Assembly (NCBI RefSeq): GCF_034087045.1
Contig: NZ_CP139247.1
Coordinates: forward strand, 1,736,001 to 1,800,000
Source of the DNA: Chitinophaga sancti
GTDB lineage: Bacteria; Bacteroidota; Bacteroidia; Chitinophagales; Chitinophagaceae
Direction of reading: 5' to 3'
DNA length: 64,000 bases
Part shown: in pieces, positions 56,985 to 64,000 of the stretch
How positions within the stretch are numbered: position 1 is the first letter of the stretch
How the letters are laid out: every line of letters starts with the position of its first letter
Made by a program: the position numbers and the translations under genes
The notes under the pieces: model-generated
The model's input: the letters and a program-made list of their open reading frames with translations, nothing else
Database searches by the model: none
Told to the model about the DNA's origin: nothing

Positions 56985-57027
56985 TTCTTACCGGATTCTT
57001 ACCCCATTTTACCGGATTCTTACCACA
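56985..57027 (+). repeat. Helically phased direct repeats before the universal stress gene
   Basis: TTCTTACCGGA (56985), TTCTTACCCCA (56996), TTTTACCGGA (57007) and TTCTTACCACA (57017) follow head to tail at 10-11 bp. The array can also be read as a 21-bp unit repeated twice (56990-57010, 57011-57031) with one mismatch. It lies 50-90 bp upstream of a -7 box, the usual place for an OmpR-type activator. Confidence 0.8.
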
Positions 57028-57077
57028 TTTTTAATCTTCTTTTATCTTCTGTTTACGGGTTCCTAATCTCGTGGAAA

Positions 57078-57085
57078 TAGCTTTG
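57078..57085 (+). promoter_or_regulatory. -7 box of the universal stress gene
   Basis: TAGCTTTG fits TAnnTTTG, 18 bp before the ATG at 57104. Confidence 0.6.
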
Positions 57086-57103
57086 TGTTATAAATCAAAG
57101 CAC

Positions 57104-57583
57104 ATGAAACATATTTTGATCCCTACAGATTTTTCCATCAGGTCTCTTCGTGTAGTTCATCATGTTGTAGATCGCTTTGGGGCTGGTGAACCCTTGAATA
57201 TTGTGATGATGCATGCACTGCAGATGCCGGGTTCTATCATGGATCTGATGATGTTGTCAAGGAGGTCATCACACTATGATCTGATCACCGAAGATTATAA
57301 GGAGGCCAGTGAAATATTAAAGAATAAATATGGCTCAGCCATCCGGTCGCTGAAAACCGAGTTTCTGATGGGCCGCAGCAATGGTGTGTTTCGCAACTTT
57401 TTGTTGTACCACAATATTGATGCGATTGTATGTCCTGCTGAATTTAATTTCCGCAAGGCATCACCCAACAGTTATGATCCGGCAGCACTGATCAGGAAGA
57501 GCAACCTACCCGTACACCATGTATCGCTGAAGAAGAAAGAGCGGATGCTGGTGTCGGCAATGTCCGAACTATTTGAAATATAG
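57104..57583 (+). CDS. Universal stress protein (UspA-like)
   Basis: About 159 residues with the opening strand HILIPTDFS of the UspA family, a His-rich second strand (NIVMMHALQMPG) and VRSLKTEFLMGRS-like middle region. The usual ATP-binding GxxG(9x)GS motif is not evident near the C-terminus, where LIRKSNLPVHHVSLK stands, so it may not bind ATP. The ATG at 57104 is chosen over a GTG at 57071 that precedes the -7 box. Upstream phased repeats suggest two-component control. Confidence 0.78.
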   Translation: MKHILIPTDFSIRSLRVVHHVVDRFGAGEPLNIVMMHALQMPGSIMDLMMLSRRSSHYDLITEDYKEASEILKNKYGSAIRSLKTEFLMGRSNGVFRNFLLYHNIDAIVCPAEFNFRKASPNSYDPAALIRKSNLPVHHVSLKKKERMLVSAMSELFEI

Positions 57584-57663
57584 ATGTGTCTGTTTGAGTA
57601 GTGCTCTTTCCCTTTAAGGAGGGGGGAGCGCTATTTGTAAATCACTCTAAAACTACAGGTCTT

Positions 57664-58575
57664 ATGCTACTCAAGAAAAATATACCCTTTAGATATGTGT
57701 TTGGGAAGATAAAATATGAAATCGCGTTGGTTGTATTATATACTCTTGTGATAGTGTTAATACATGACCGGTTCAATCTGAAAGAAACTATCAACATCCC
57801 ATTGAGTGTACCAATGATTATGGGTACAGTAATATCATTGCTGCTTGCATTCCGGTCTAACCAGGCGTATGACCGCTGGTGGGAAGCACGTACAGTGTGG
57901 GGCGCAATCGTGAACGATTCCCGCTCCTTTACAAGAGAAGTACTCACTTTTATACATAGCAATGAATTTCCGGAAGAGGCAGAACGGTTGCGTGAAAGAA
58001 TGATCCGCAGACAGATGGCATGGTGTTATTCTCTGGGTCAGCAACTGAGAGGATTGTCTGCAACAGAAGGATTGGAGCGACTGATTCCTAAGAGAGAAGT
58101 TGCTTATGTAGCGCGCTTTGCAAATGTGCCGATGGCATTGCTGGAGCTGCATGCAAAGGATTTGCAGATAGCGCTGCAACGTGACTGGATCAATGCTTAT
58201 CAGCAGGTGCAGATAGATTCTACACTGAATAAGTTCAGTGATAGCATGGGTAAGTGTGAGCGTATTAAGAATACAGTATTTCCTTCAACCTACAGCTTGT
58301 ATATACATTTTGCATTGAACTTCTTTATCATGTTATTACCGTTTGGAGTGATAGAGTTTTTTGGTTACGCGGCAGTGCCGCTGGTAGGTGCGATTGCAGC
58401 GTCTTTCCTGTTGATTGAGAAGATGGCGATACACCTGCAGGATCCGTTTGACAACAAACCAACTGATACACCAATGACGGCCATTGCGCGTACTATTGAA
58501 AGGGATCTGCGGCAGATGCTGAATGACAATCATGTACCGGAAACACCGCCCGTGTACAGTTATTATGTGATGTAG
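57664..58575 (+). CDS. Bestrophin-like chloride channel family protein
   Basis: Membrane protein of 303 residues. The family core is clear: NIPLSVPMIMGTVISLLLAFRSNQAYDRWWEARTVWG, split by short gaps, then NDSRSFTREV and the late helices IHFALNFFIMLLPFG and GAIAASFLLIEKMAIHLQDPF. Bacterial bestrophins form pentameric ion channels; the ion preference of this one cannot be told. The frame is open from a GTG at 57601, but that region contains a hairpin (57597-57633); the ATG at 57664 begins the family's N-terminus. Confidence 0.9.
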   Translation: MLLKKNIPFRYVFGKIKYEIALVVLYTLVIVLIHDRFNLKETINIPLSVPMIMGTVISLLLAFRSNQAYDRWWEARTVWGAIVNDSRSFTREVLTFIHSNEFPEEAERLRERMIRRQMAWCYSLGQQLRGLSATEGLERLIPKREVAYVARFANVPMALLELHAKDLQIALQRDWINAYQQVQIDSTLNKFSDSMGKCERIKNTVFPSTYSLYIHFALNFFIMLLPFGVIEFFGYAAVPLVGAIAASFLLIEKMAIHLQDPFDNKPTDTPMTAIARTIERDLRQMLNDNHVPETPPVYSYYVM

Positions 58576-58683
58576 TAGTTATATATATTGGTAAAGATTG
58601 ATTGGTACGAGGGGGAGTAAAATTTAAGAAGAAAAGTTTGGTTAAAGATTAAACAAACTCCCTGATCACCGTTTTGAGGAGGA

Positions 58684-58724
58684 AGGGCTGGCCAGCGATA
58701 CAATGGTCAGCCCTTTAGTATTTT
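58684..58724. terminator. Terminator between bestrophin and ruvB
   Basis: An 11-bp stem (AGGGCTGGCCA, one G-U pair) is followed by TTAGTATTTT. It lies between convergent genes and probably ends the bestrophin mRNA. Confidence 0.65.
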
Positions 58725-58726
58725 AA

Positions 58727-59755
58727 TTAAAATAGTAAGCCACCGCTGGCACCACTTCTGGGTGTTTTGCCGAGGTGTACATATGCTTTCTCAGTTACTT
58801 CCCTTCCACGTGGGGTACGCTTGATAAACCCTTCCTGTATGAGGAATGGTTCATATACTTCTTCCAGTGTGCCGGCTTCTTCGCCTACAGCCGTAGCGAT
58901 GGTGGTTATACCCACCGGGCCACCTTTAAAGTTTTCGATAATGACCTGCAGGATACGGTTATCCATTTCGTCCAGCCCGTATTCATCTACGTTCAGTGCT
59001 TTCAGGCTGAATTTAGCAATATCCATATCGATAGTACCATTACCCACTACCTGTGCAAAGTCTCTTACCCTTCTCAGCAAGCCATTGGCAATACGGGGGG
59101 TACCTCTTGATCTCCGCGCTATTTCCATTGCAGCCTCGCTGGTGATCTTTGTCTCCAGCAGGCCGGCAGCTCGCCAGATGATCTTTTGCAGGGTAGCGGA
59201 GTTGTAGTATTCCAGCCTTGACTTGATACCAAAGCGGGAGAGCAGGGGAGCAGTGAGTAACCCTGAACGGGTAGTAGCCCCTATGAGTGTAAACGGGTGT
59301 AATGAGATCTGGATGGCGCGGGCGCTTGGACCGGTATCGATCATGATATCGATGCGGTAGTCTTCCATGGCAGAATAAAGGTATTCTTCCACCACGGTAC
59401 TGAGCCGGTGAATCTCATCTATGAACAGCACATCCTTTGGCTCGAGGTTGGTGAGCAGACCGGCAAGATCACCAGGTTTCTCAATTACAGGGCCGGAGGT
59501 TTCACGGATGTTGACCCCCATTTCGTTGGAGACAATCCGGGACAGCGTTGTTTTACCCAATCCGGGAGGGCCGTGAAAGAGCACATGGTCCAGCGCTTCG
59601 CCTCTCAGTTTGGCGGCCTTGATAAAGATCTTGAGGTTCTCAATAATCTGCTCCTGTCCCGAGAAATCGACGATTTCTTTGGGCCGGATGCTGTTTTCAA
59701 ACTCCTTTTCTGCCGCACTTTGGCGGACTTCATCTGGTCTTATCGGATTCGACAT
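58727..59755 (-). CDS. ruvB: Holliday junction branch migration helicase RuvB
   Basis: AAA+ motor of the RuvAB complex. The 342 residues show the N-terminal [11 protein letters not shown], Walker [12 protein letters not shown] (60-70), Walker [10 protein letters not shown], sensor 1 [14 protein letters not shown], the arginine finger region [12 protein letters not shown], and the C-terminal winged helix [29 protein letters not shown]. It is divergent from the M28 peptidase gene with 80 bp between start codons. ruvA and ruvC are not adjacent. Confidence 0.97.
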   Translation of the reverse strand: MSNPIRPDEVRQSAAEKEFENSIRPKEIVDFSGQEQIIENLKIFIKAAKLRGEALDHVLFHGPPGLGKTTLSRIVSNEMGVNIRETSGPVIEKPGDLAGLLTNLEPKDVLFIDEIHRLSTVVEEYLYSAMEDYRIDIMIDTGPSARAIQISLHPFTLIGATTRSGLLTAPLLSRFGIKSRLEYYNSATLQKIIWRAAGLLETKITSEAAMEIARRSRGTPRIANGLLRRVRDFAQVVGNGTIDMDIAKFSLKALNVDEYGLDEMDNRILQVIIENFKGGPVGITTIATAVGEEAGTLEEVYEPFLIQEGFIKRTPRGREVTEKAYVHLGKTPRSGASGGLLF

Positions 59756-59807
59756 ATCAGGGTGAAAGTTACCAAAAAATCGCCTGTGGCAGCTTCGAAT
59801 TTTCGGT

Positions 59808-59815
59808 TATATTTG
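59808..59815 (+). promoter_or_regulatory. -7 box before the M28 peptidase gene
   Basis: TATATTTG fits TAnnTTTG, 20 bp before the ATG. Confidence 0.55.
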
Positions 59816-59835
59816 ATAATTAGCAACCTCTCAAT

Positions 59836-61128
59836 ATGAAACACACGCGCATTTTAACCCTCCTTTTCAGTGTCTCCACCCTTGCCACATACGCCCAGGA
59901 CATTAAGGAGCAGGAAGTAAAACGTATTATTACTACTCTTGCCGCCGATGATATGCAGGGGCGTAAAACCTTCGAGCCCGGTATTGAAAAAGCGGCTCAG
60001 TTTCTTGAAAAAGAATATAGTAAAGCCGGTCTTCAACCATTGACAGGCGCTGCCAATTTCCGCCAGGCATTTCATCGTTTCAATACTACTCCCGGTACAC
60101 AGGAACTGTACCTGAACGGAGCAAGAGCGCATGATGGCAGAGTGATCCTAATTGGTGTAACTACGAATATTGACTGGAACGAAAAGAGTGATGTAGCAGC
60201 TGTATCGCTGCCGGCTTCCGAACAATTTTATGAATCGCTGAGAAAAGTCAGAGATGTAAAAAGGAATACTATTGTATGGGTAGATTCTGCGCATACAGAA
60301 GATTTTAAAAAGTTCTATGAGAATGTACAGTCAAGAGGCGGTAAATTTCAGGATAGCCTGCCTACGGTAGTATTAGTACTCAAACAGGGAGAAGATATTA
60401 AAAACTGGCAGGTGAAAGCTAATCAGCAGGTCACTCCTTTATACCTCAGTAATATTGTGGGAATGATCAAGGGGAAAACAAAACCAGATGAGTATGTTAT
60501 CTTCTCCGGTCACTACGATCACCTGGGTATTGTAAAACCAGTGGGGACGGATAGCATTGCCAATGGAGCAGATGATGATGCCAGTGGAGTAACAGCGGTG
60601 GTCATGCTTGCGAAATATTACAAACAGCATCCGCCAGCCAGATCCATCATCTTTGTTGCATTTACGGCGGAAGAAATGGGCGGATATGGTTCTAAGTATT
60701 TCTCCCAGCAGCAGGATCCTGAAAAGGTAGTAGCGATGTTCAATATTGAGATGATCGGTAAGGAATCCAAGTTCGGTAAGAACAGTGCATTTATAACCGG
60801 TTATGAGCGCTCTGATTTTGGAAAGATCCTTGAAAAGAACCTGCAGCACTCCGCCTTCCATTTTTACCCGGATCCTTATCCAGACCAGCAACTGTTCTAT
60901 CGTTCAGACAATGCAACCCTAGCCAGACAGGGCGTACCGGCGCATACCATTTCTACTGACCAGATTGATACAGATAAGCTCTATCATAGTGTAGGTGATG
61001 AAGTCAGTTCATTGGACATTAAGAATATCACTTCAACTATACAGGCTATTGCCATCAGTGCGCGTAGCATTGTAGATGGCACAGATGCTCCAACCAGAAT
61101 AGATAAAGAAGGCGTTTTAAAACGCTAA
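59836..61128 (+). CDS. Secreted M28 family zinc aminopeptidase
   Basis: A signal peptide (to LATYAQD) is followed by an M28 catalytic domain with an inserted PA-like domain in the middle. Zinc ligands can be read as His in SGHYDHLG, the bridging Asp in NGADDDASG, Glu in AFTAEEMGG (general base and ligand pair), an acidic residue in MFNIEMIG and His in KLYHSVGDE. The fourth position is Glu where Asp is common; zinc coordination is still plausible. Its last 12 bp overlap the end of the convergent M23 gene. Confidence 0.9.
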   Translation: MKHTRILTLLFSVSTLATYAQDIKEQEVKRIITTLAADDMQGRKTFEPGIEKAAQFLEKEYSKAGLQPLTGAANFRQAFHRFNTTPGTQELYLNGARAHDGRVILIGVTTNIDWNEKSDVAAVSLPASEQFYESLRKVRDVKRNTIVWVDSAHTEDFKKFYENVQSRGGKFQDSLPTVVLVLKQGEDIKNWQVKANQQVTPLYLSNIVGMIKGKTKPDEYVIFSGHYDHLGIVKPVGTDSIANGADDDASGVTAVVMLAKYYKQHPPARSIIFVAFTAEEMGGYGSKYFSQQQDPEKVVAMFNIEMIGKESKFGKNSAFITGYERSDFGKILEKNLQHSAFHFYPDPYPDQQLFYRSDNATLARQGVPAHTISTDQIDTDKLYHSVGDEVSSLDIKNITSTIQAIAISARSIVDGTDAPTRIDKEGVLKR

Positions 61129-61785
61129 GATGAGGTTCGGATCAGGGCAATTAGCCAGGTATCTTTCTCTTTCACTATAACGACATACGCCAGGATAGTC
61201 TCCCGCCTTCCCTTCCATATCGATGATGAGCTGGAAGTGGAGGTGTGGAGGCCAATGGCCATTCTCTGTCAGTGGCCCGAAGTGGGCGATGATCTGACCT
61301 GCCGCCACTGGAGCCTCGGGTTTTAATACTTCCAGATCAGCTACACTCATGTGCCCGTAAAGGGTATGAAAAGTGACACTGTCCAGCACGTGTTGTAAGA
61401 TGATCGTAGCCCCATAATCTCCCAATTGGTTGTTGAATTGAAAACTATGTACACGCCCATTTAGTGGTGCATATACAGGTGTGCCTACAGGTCCCCAGAT
61501 ATCCACACCCAGGTGTAAGCGGCGTGGTTCGCCTTCTGTATCGAAATGTGCACTACGGGAATAGATGGTTCTGTGTTCGTTATATCCGCCTATACCGAAT
61601 ATAGCATTGTGTTTGGCTAATAGTTGGGAGACGTAGTCACTGAATCGGTGTTCATCGTCCAGCATGTCCGGTGTAAGCGCTGTATTAGCGGCAGTAAAAT
61701 CCATTGGGTACAGGTGATCCTGTGTGGGATCAAAGAGTACGACCGGCTGAAACGGTTGATGGCGTTGTAAGATCTCGGTTAACAT
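61117..61785 (-). CDS. M23 family metallopeptidase-like protein
   Basis: Protein of 222 residues of the lysostaphin/M23 (peptidoglycan endopeptidase) family. The motifs HLGVDIWGPVGTPVYAP (His and Asp ligands), FHTLYGHMS and PHLHFQL are present, so the zinc site looks intact. There is no signal peptide in the chosen frame, which is odd for a cell-wall enzyme; related proteins in Bacteroidota may be cytoplasmic. The start at 61785 is chosen because a start at 61806 falls in the leuS terminator. It lies downstream of leuS. Confidence 0.85.
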   Translation of the reverse strand: MLTEILQRHQPFQPVVLFDPTQDHLYPMDFTAANTALTPDMLDDEHRFSDYVSQLLAKHNAIFGIGGYNEHRTIYSRSAHFDTEGEPRRLHLGVDIWGPVGTPVYAPLNGRVHSFQFNNQLGDYGATIILQHVLDSVTFHTLYGHMSVADLEVLKPEAPVAAGQIIAHFGPLTENGHWPPHLHFQLIIDMEGKAGDYPGVCRYSERERYLANCPDPNLILAF

Positions 61786-61787
61786 AG

Positions 61788-61816
61788 TTAAAAAGAAGGC
61801 TGGCATTTCGCCAGCC
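61788..61816 (-). terminator. Terminator after leuS (minus strand)
   Basis: On the minus strand a 7-bp stem GGCTGGC/GCCAGCC is followed by TTCTTTTT. It ends 3 bp before the M23 start codon. Confidence 0.7.
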
Positions 61817-61824
61817 CTTATTAA

Positions 61825-64000
61825 TTAAACAACAATATTGATCATTCTTCCTTTTACAATCACTACTTTCTTCACAGGTTTGCCTTCTATCCATTTTTGT
61901 ACGACCTCGTTGGCCAGTACAGTCTGTTCGAGGGCTGCGTTGTCTGTATCCAGCGGGAAGCTCAGTTCTGTGCGGGTTTTACCATTCACTGCGATTGGGT
62001 AGTTGAATGCGTCTTCCTTTACATACTTCTCTTCGAATACAGGGTATGGTGCATCGAGGATAGTGGTTGTGTTACCCAGCAGGTGCCACAGCTCTTCAGC
62101 GATATGCGGTGCATAAGGTGTAAGCAGTATGAGTACTGGTTCCAGTACGCTACGCTTGTTGCACTTGAGACTGCTCAGTTCATTTACACAGATCATAAAC
62201 TGGCTTACAGCGGTATTGTAAGAGAAGTTTTCAGTATCGCTATCGATTTTCTGAATGGTTTTGTGCAGGATCTTCAGTTCTTCAGGCGTTGCTTCACCAT
62301 CTTTAACGATCAGGCCTTTTTGTTCATCAGCAAAGAGACGCCAGAGTTTTTTGAGGAAGCGGTGTACACCTTCGATACCTTTGGTATCCCATGGTTTGGA
62401 CTGCTCTACAGGCCCGAGGAACATTTCGTACATGCGGAAGGTATCGGCGCCGTATTTTTCAACAAGTACATCCGGGTTGACGGTATTGTACTTGCTCTTA
62501 CTCATTTTCTCTATTTCAGATTTACATGTGAACTGACCATCCTGTGTTAAGAAGATTGCGTTTGCAAAATCTGCTTTCCATTTTCTGGCTGCGTCTATAT
62601 CCAATATCACACCATCAACGAAGTTGACATCCACGTGTATATAGCTTTCGATCACATAGTTTACATGCATAGAATCCAGGAACTCGGCTAACGAAGTATC
62701 CTGTGCCCTGATCAGCTCTATGATTTCTTTGATTTTGATATCGCCAAAACTATTAGAGATATATACCTGTTTGTTATCCGGCAGTGTGATAGGTTCAATT
62801 TCATCAGCACCTACATGGTGGTCGCTGTGGATGAATCTTAAACGTTTTACAAACCTGGAAGAACCCTGAATCATACCCTGGTTGATCAGCTTTTTGTAAG
62901 GCTCATCAAAACCAATATAACCCAGGTCAAACAGTACTTTCGTCCACAGACGTGAATACAGCAGGTGACCTACCGCATGTTCTGTACCACCGATATACAC
63001 ATCTACCTGGTTCCAGTAGTCGGTTGCTGCACGACCTGCAAACTCTTCCTTGTTGGAAGGATCTGCATAGCGCAGGAAGTACCAGCTACTACCTGCATAG
63101 CCAGGCATGGTGTTGGTTTCACGTTTGGTATTTGCATCTATATTTACCCAGTCAGTGATGTTGGCCAGCGGGCCCTCACCATCTTCACCTGGTTTGTAGG
63201 TGTCTACGTGTGGTAATTCAACAGGCAGATCCTTTTCGTCTACAGCATATGGGATACCATTTTTGTATACGATCGGGAATGGCTCACCCCAGTAACGCTG
63301 ACGGCTAAAGCCGGCATCACGCATTCTGAAGTTGGTCTGCTTTTTACCGATACCCATGGCTTCTACCTTATCAGCTACCAGCTCCATTGCCTGCCTCATT
63401 GGTACGCCATTCAGGAAGTCGCTGTTCTGCAGTACTGCATCTTTGGTTGGATTTGCTTCAGCACCATTGAATGCATCACCGATGATATTCGTAATCGGAA
63501 TATTAAAGTGTTTTGCGAAGCCAAAGTCACGCTGGTCACCGCATGGTACTGCCATGATCGCACCTGTACCATAACCTGCCAGTACGTATTCAGAGATCCA
63601 TACCGGGATACGTTTGCCATTAAATGGATTCAGTACATAGGCACCTGTAAAGCAACCGGTGATTTGTTTCACCTCTGCCATACGTTCACGTTCAGAACGG
63701 CTTTGGACATAATCCAGGTATTTATCTACGGCTACTTTATTCTCAGGAGTTGTGATCTTAGCTACCAGCTCATGCTCAGGAGCTACTACCATGAAGTCCA
63801 CACCAAAAATGGTATCGGGGCGGGTGGTATATACTCTTAATCCTTCATTTTCGTTACCATCAAACCTGAAGGTGATTTCAGCACCCTGGCTCTTTCCGAT
63901 CCAGTTACGCTGCATTTCCTTCATAGCTTCGCTGTAGTTCACAGTTTCCAGACCCTCGAGCAGGCGGTTTGCATACTCGGTGATACGGAGGAACCACTGG
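61825..64000 (-). CDS. leuS: Leucyl-tRNA synthetase (5' end off the window)
   Basis: Charges tRNA-Leu. About 725 residues of the C-terminal part are present; the N-terminus with the HIGH motif is beyond base 64000. Visible are KEMQRNWIGKS, the editing domain with TTRPDTIFGVDF, catalytic-core WYFLRYADP, the leucine-specific insert before KMSKSKYN, the anticodon domain (LTPYAPHIAEELW) and a short C-terminal domain. The insert between GMIQG and KMSKS is about 130 residues; the first part, with PDNKQVYISNSFGDIKI, is not familiar to me. An internal ATG at 63942 is not the start. Confidence 0.97.
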   Translation of the reverse strand, partial: QWFLRITEYANRLLEGLETVNYSEAMKEMQRNWIGKSQGAEITFRFDGNENEGLRVYTTRPDTIFGVDFMVVAPEHELVAKITTPENKVAVDKYLDYVQSRSERERMAEVKQITGCFTGAYVLNPFNGKRIPVWISEYVLAGYGTGAIMAVPCGDQRDFGFAKHFNIPITNIIGDAFNGAEANPTKDAVLQNSDFLNGVPMRQAMELVADKVEAMGIGKKQTNFRMRDAGFSRQRYWGEPFPIVYKNGIPYAVDEKDLPVELPHVDTYKPGEDGEGPLANITDWVNIDANTKRETNTMPGYAGSSWYFLRYADPSNKEEFAGRAATDYWNQVDVYIGGTEHAVGHLLYSRLWTKVLFDLGYIGFDEPYKKLINQGMIQGSSRFVKRLRFIHSDHHVGADEIEPITLPDNKQVYISNSFGDIKIKEIIELIRAQDTSLAEFLDSMHVNYVIESYIHVDVNFVDGVILDIDAARKWKADFANAIFLTQDGQFTCKSEIEKMSKSKYNTVNPDVLVEKYGADTFRMYEMFLGPVEQSKPWDTKGIEGVHRFLKKLWRLFADEQKGLIVKDGEATPEELKILHKTIQKIDSDTENFSYNTAVSQFMICVNELSSLKCNKRSVLEPVLILLTPYAPHIAEELWHLLGNTTTILDAPYPVFEEKYVKEDAFNYPIAVNGKTRTELSFPLDTDNAALEQTVLANEVVQKWIEGKPVKKVVIVKGRMINIVV

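Noticed and set aside
57601..57663. GTG start for the bestrophin gene
   Set aside because: It is in a hairpin region and the added residues do not resemble the family.

Overview
The window reads as a chromosomal segment of a member of the Bacteroidota, most likely family Chitinophagaceae and close to Chitinophaga. The evidence is the repeated use of the Bacteroidota -7 box (TAnnTTTG) just upstream of genes, several Bacteroidota-type families (DUF4293, DUF1003 membrane protein, DUF3108, DUF3857/transglutaminase proteins, RprY-type regulators), 'AQ'-ending signal peptides, and the sequence flavour of the core enzymes. It is almost entirely ordinary core genome. I see no tRNA, rRNA, CRISPR array, insertion sequence, prophage or integrase. 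The two outermost genes, uvrA and leuS, are cut by the window edges.

Layout. 0-9.7 kb: uvrA (3' part), a DUF4293 membrane protein, malic enzyme maeB, an unrecognised protein with kinase-like motifs, the lipid-transport pair mlaE-mlaF, and sucD. 9.9-20.6 kb: a very large alpha-2-macroglobulin-like periplasmic protein, a secreted esterase, an FAD oxidoreductase and aspS. 20.9-25.7 kb: a glucosaminidase followed by an overlapping SGNH-SGNH-MBOAT unit that looks like a cell-envelope polysaccharide O-acetylation machine. 25.9-29.2 kb: an O/P-type porin facing a PhoB/PhoR-like two-component pair. 29.3-38.2 kb: DUF1003 protein, a secreted protein with a possible clan-CD His/Cys dyad, an ABC exporter and a large TPR/transglutaminase-like protein. 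38.3-42.7 kb: F-ATP synthase genes atpB-E-F-H-A, closed by a terminator with no atpG. 42.9-46.7 kb: a TonB-dependent receptor with a small secreted partner, and a methyltransferase. 46.9-52.3 kb: pdxA, rsmA, a hydroxyacid dehydrogenase, greA, a HIT hydrolase, an orphan response regulator and ruvC. 52.3-57.6 kb: a flippase-like membrane protein with DUF3108, a second orphan regulator, a regulator/kinase pair and a universal stress protein. 57.7-64 kb: bestrophin, ruvB, an M28 peptidase, an M23 peptidase and leuS.

The unusual material is mostly in the non-coding DNA: an 11-bp-phased repeat array split into two opposed halves (3126-3232); repeated tandem pairs of perfect hairpins between operons (25.7, 32.5 and 45.7 kb, with an imperfect relative at 30.15 kb); a terminator-like hairpin inside the greA leader; a helically phased repeat array before the universal stress gene; and a ruvC/flippase divergent pair with overlapping opposed promoters and non-ATG starts. 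At the protein level the best leads are the possible clan-CD peptidase-like protein (30291-32492) and the kinase-like unknown (5806-6837). I found no obvious new defence or mobile system.
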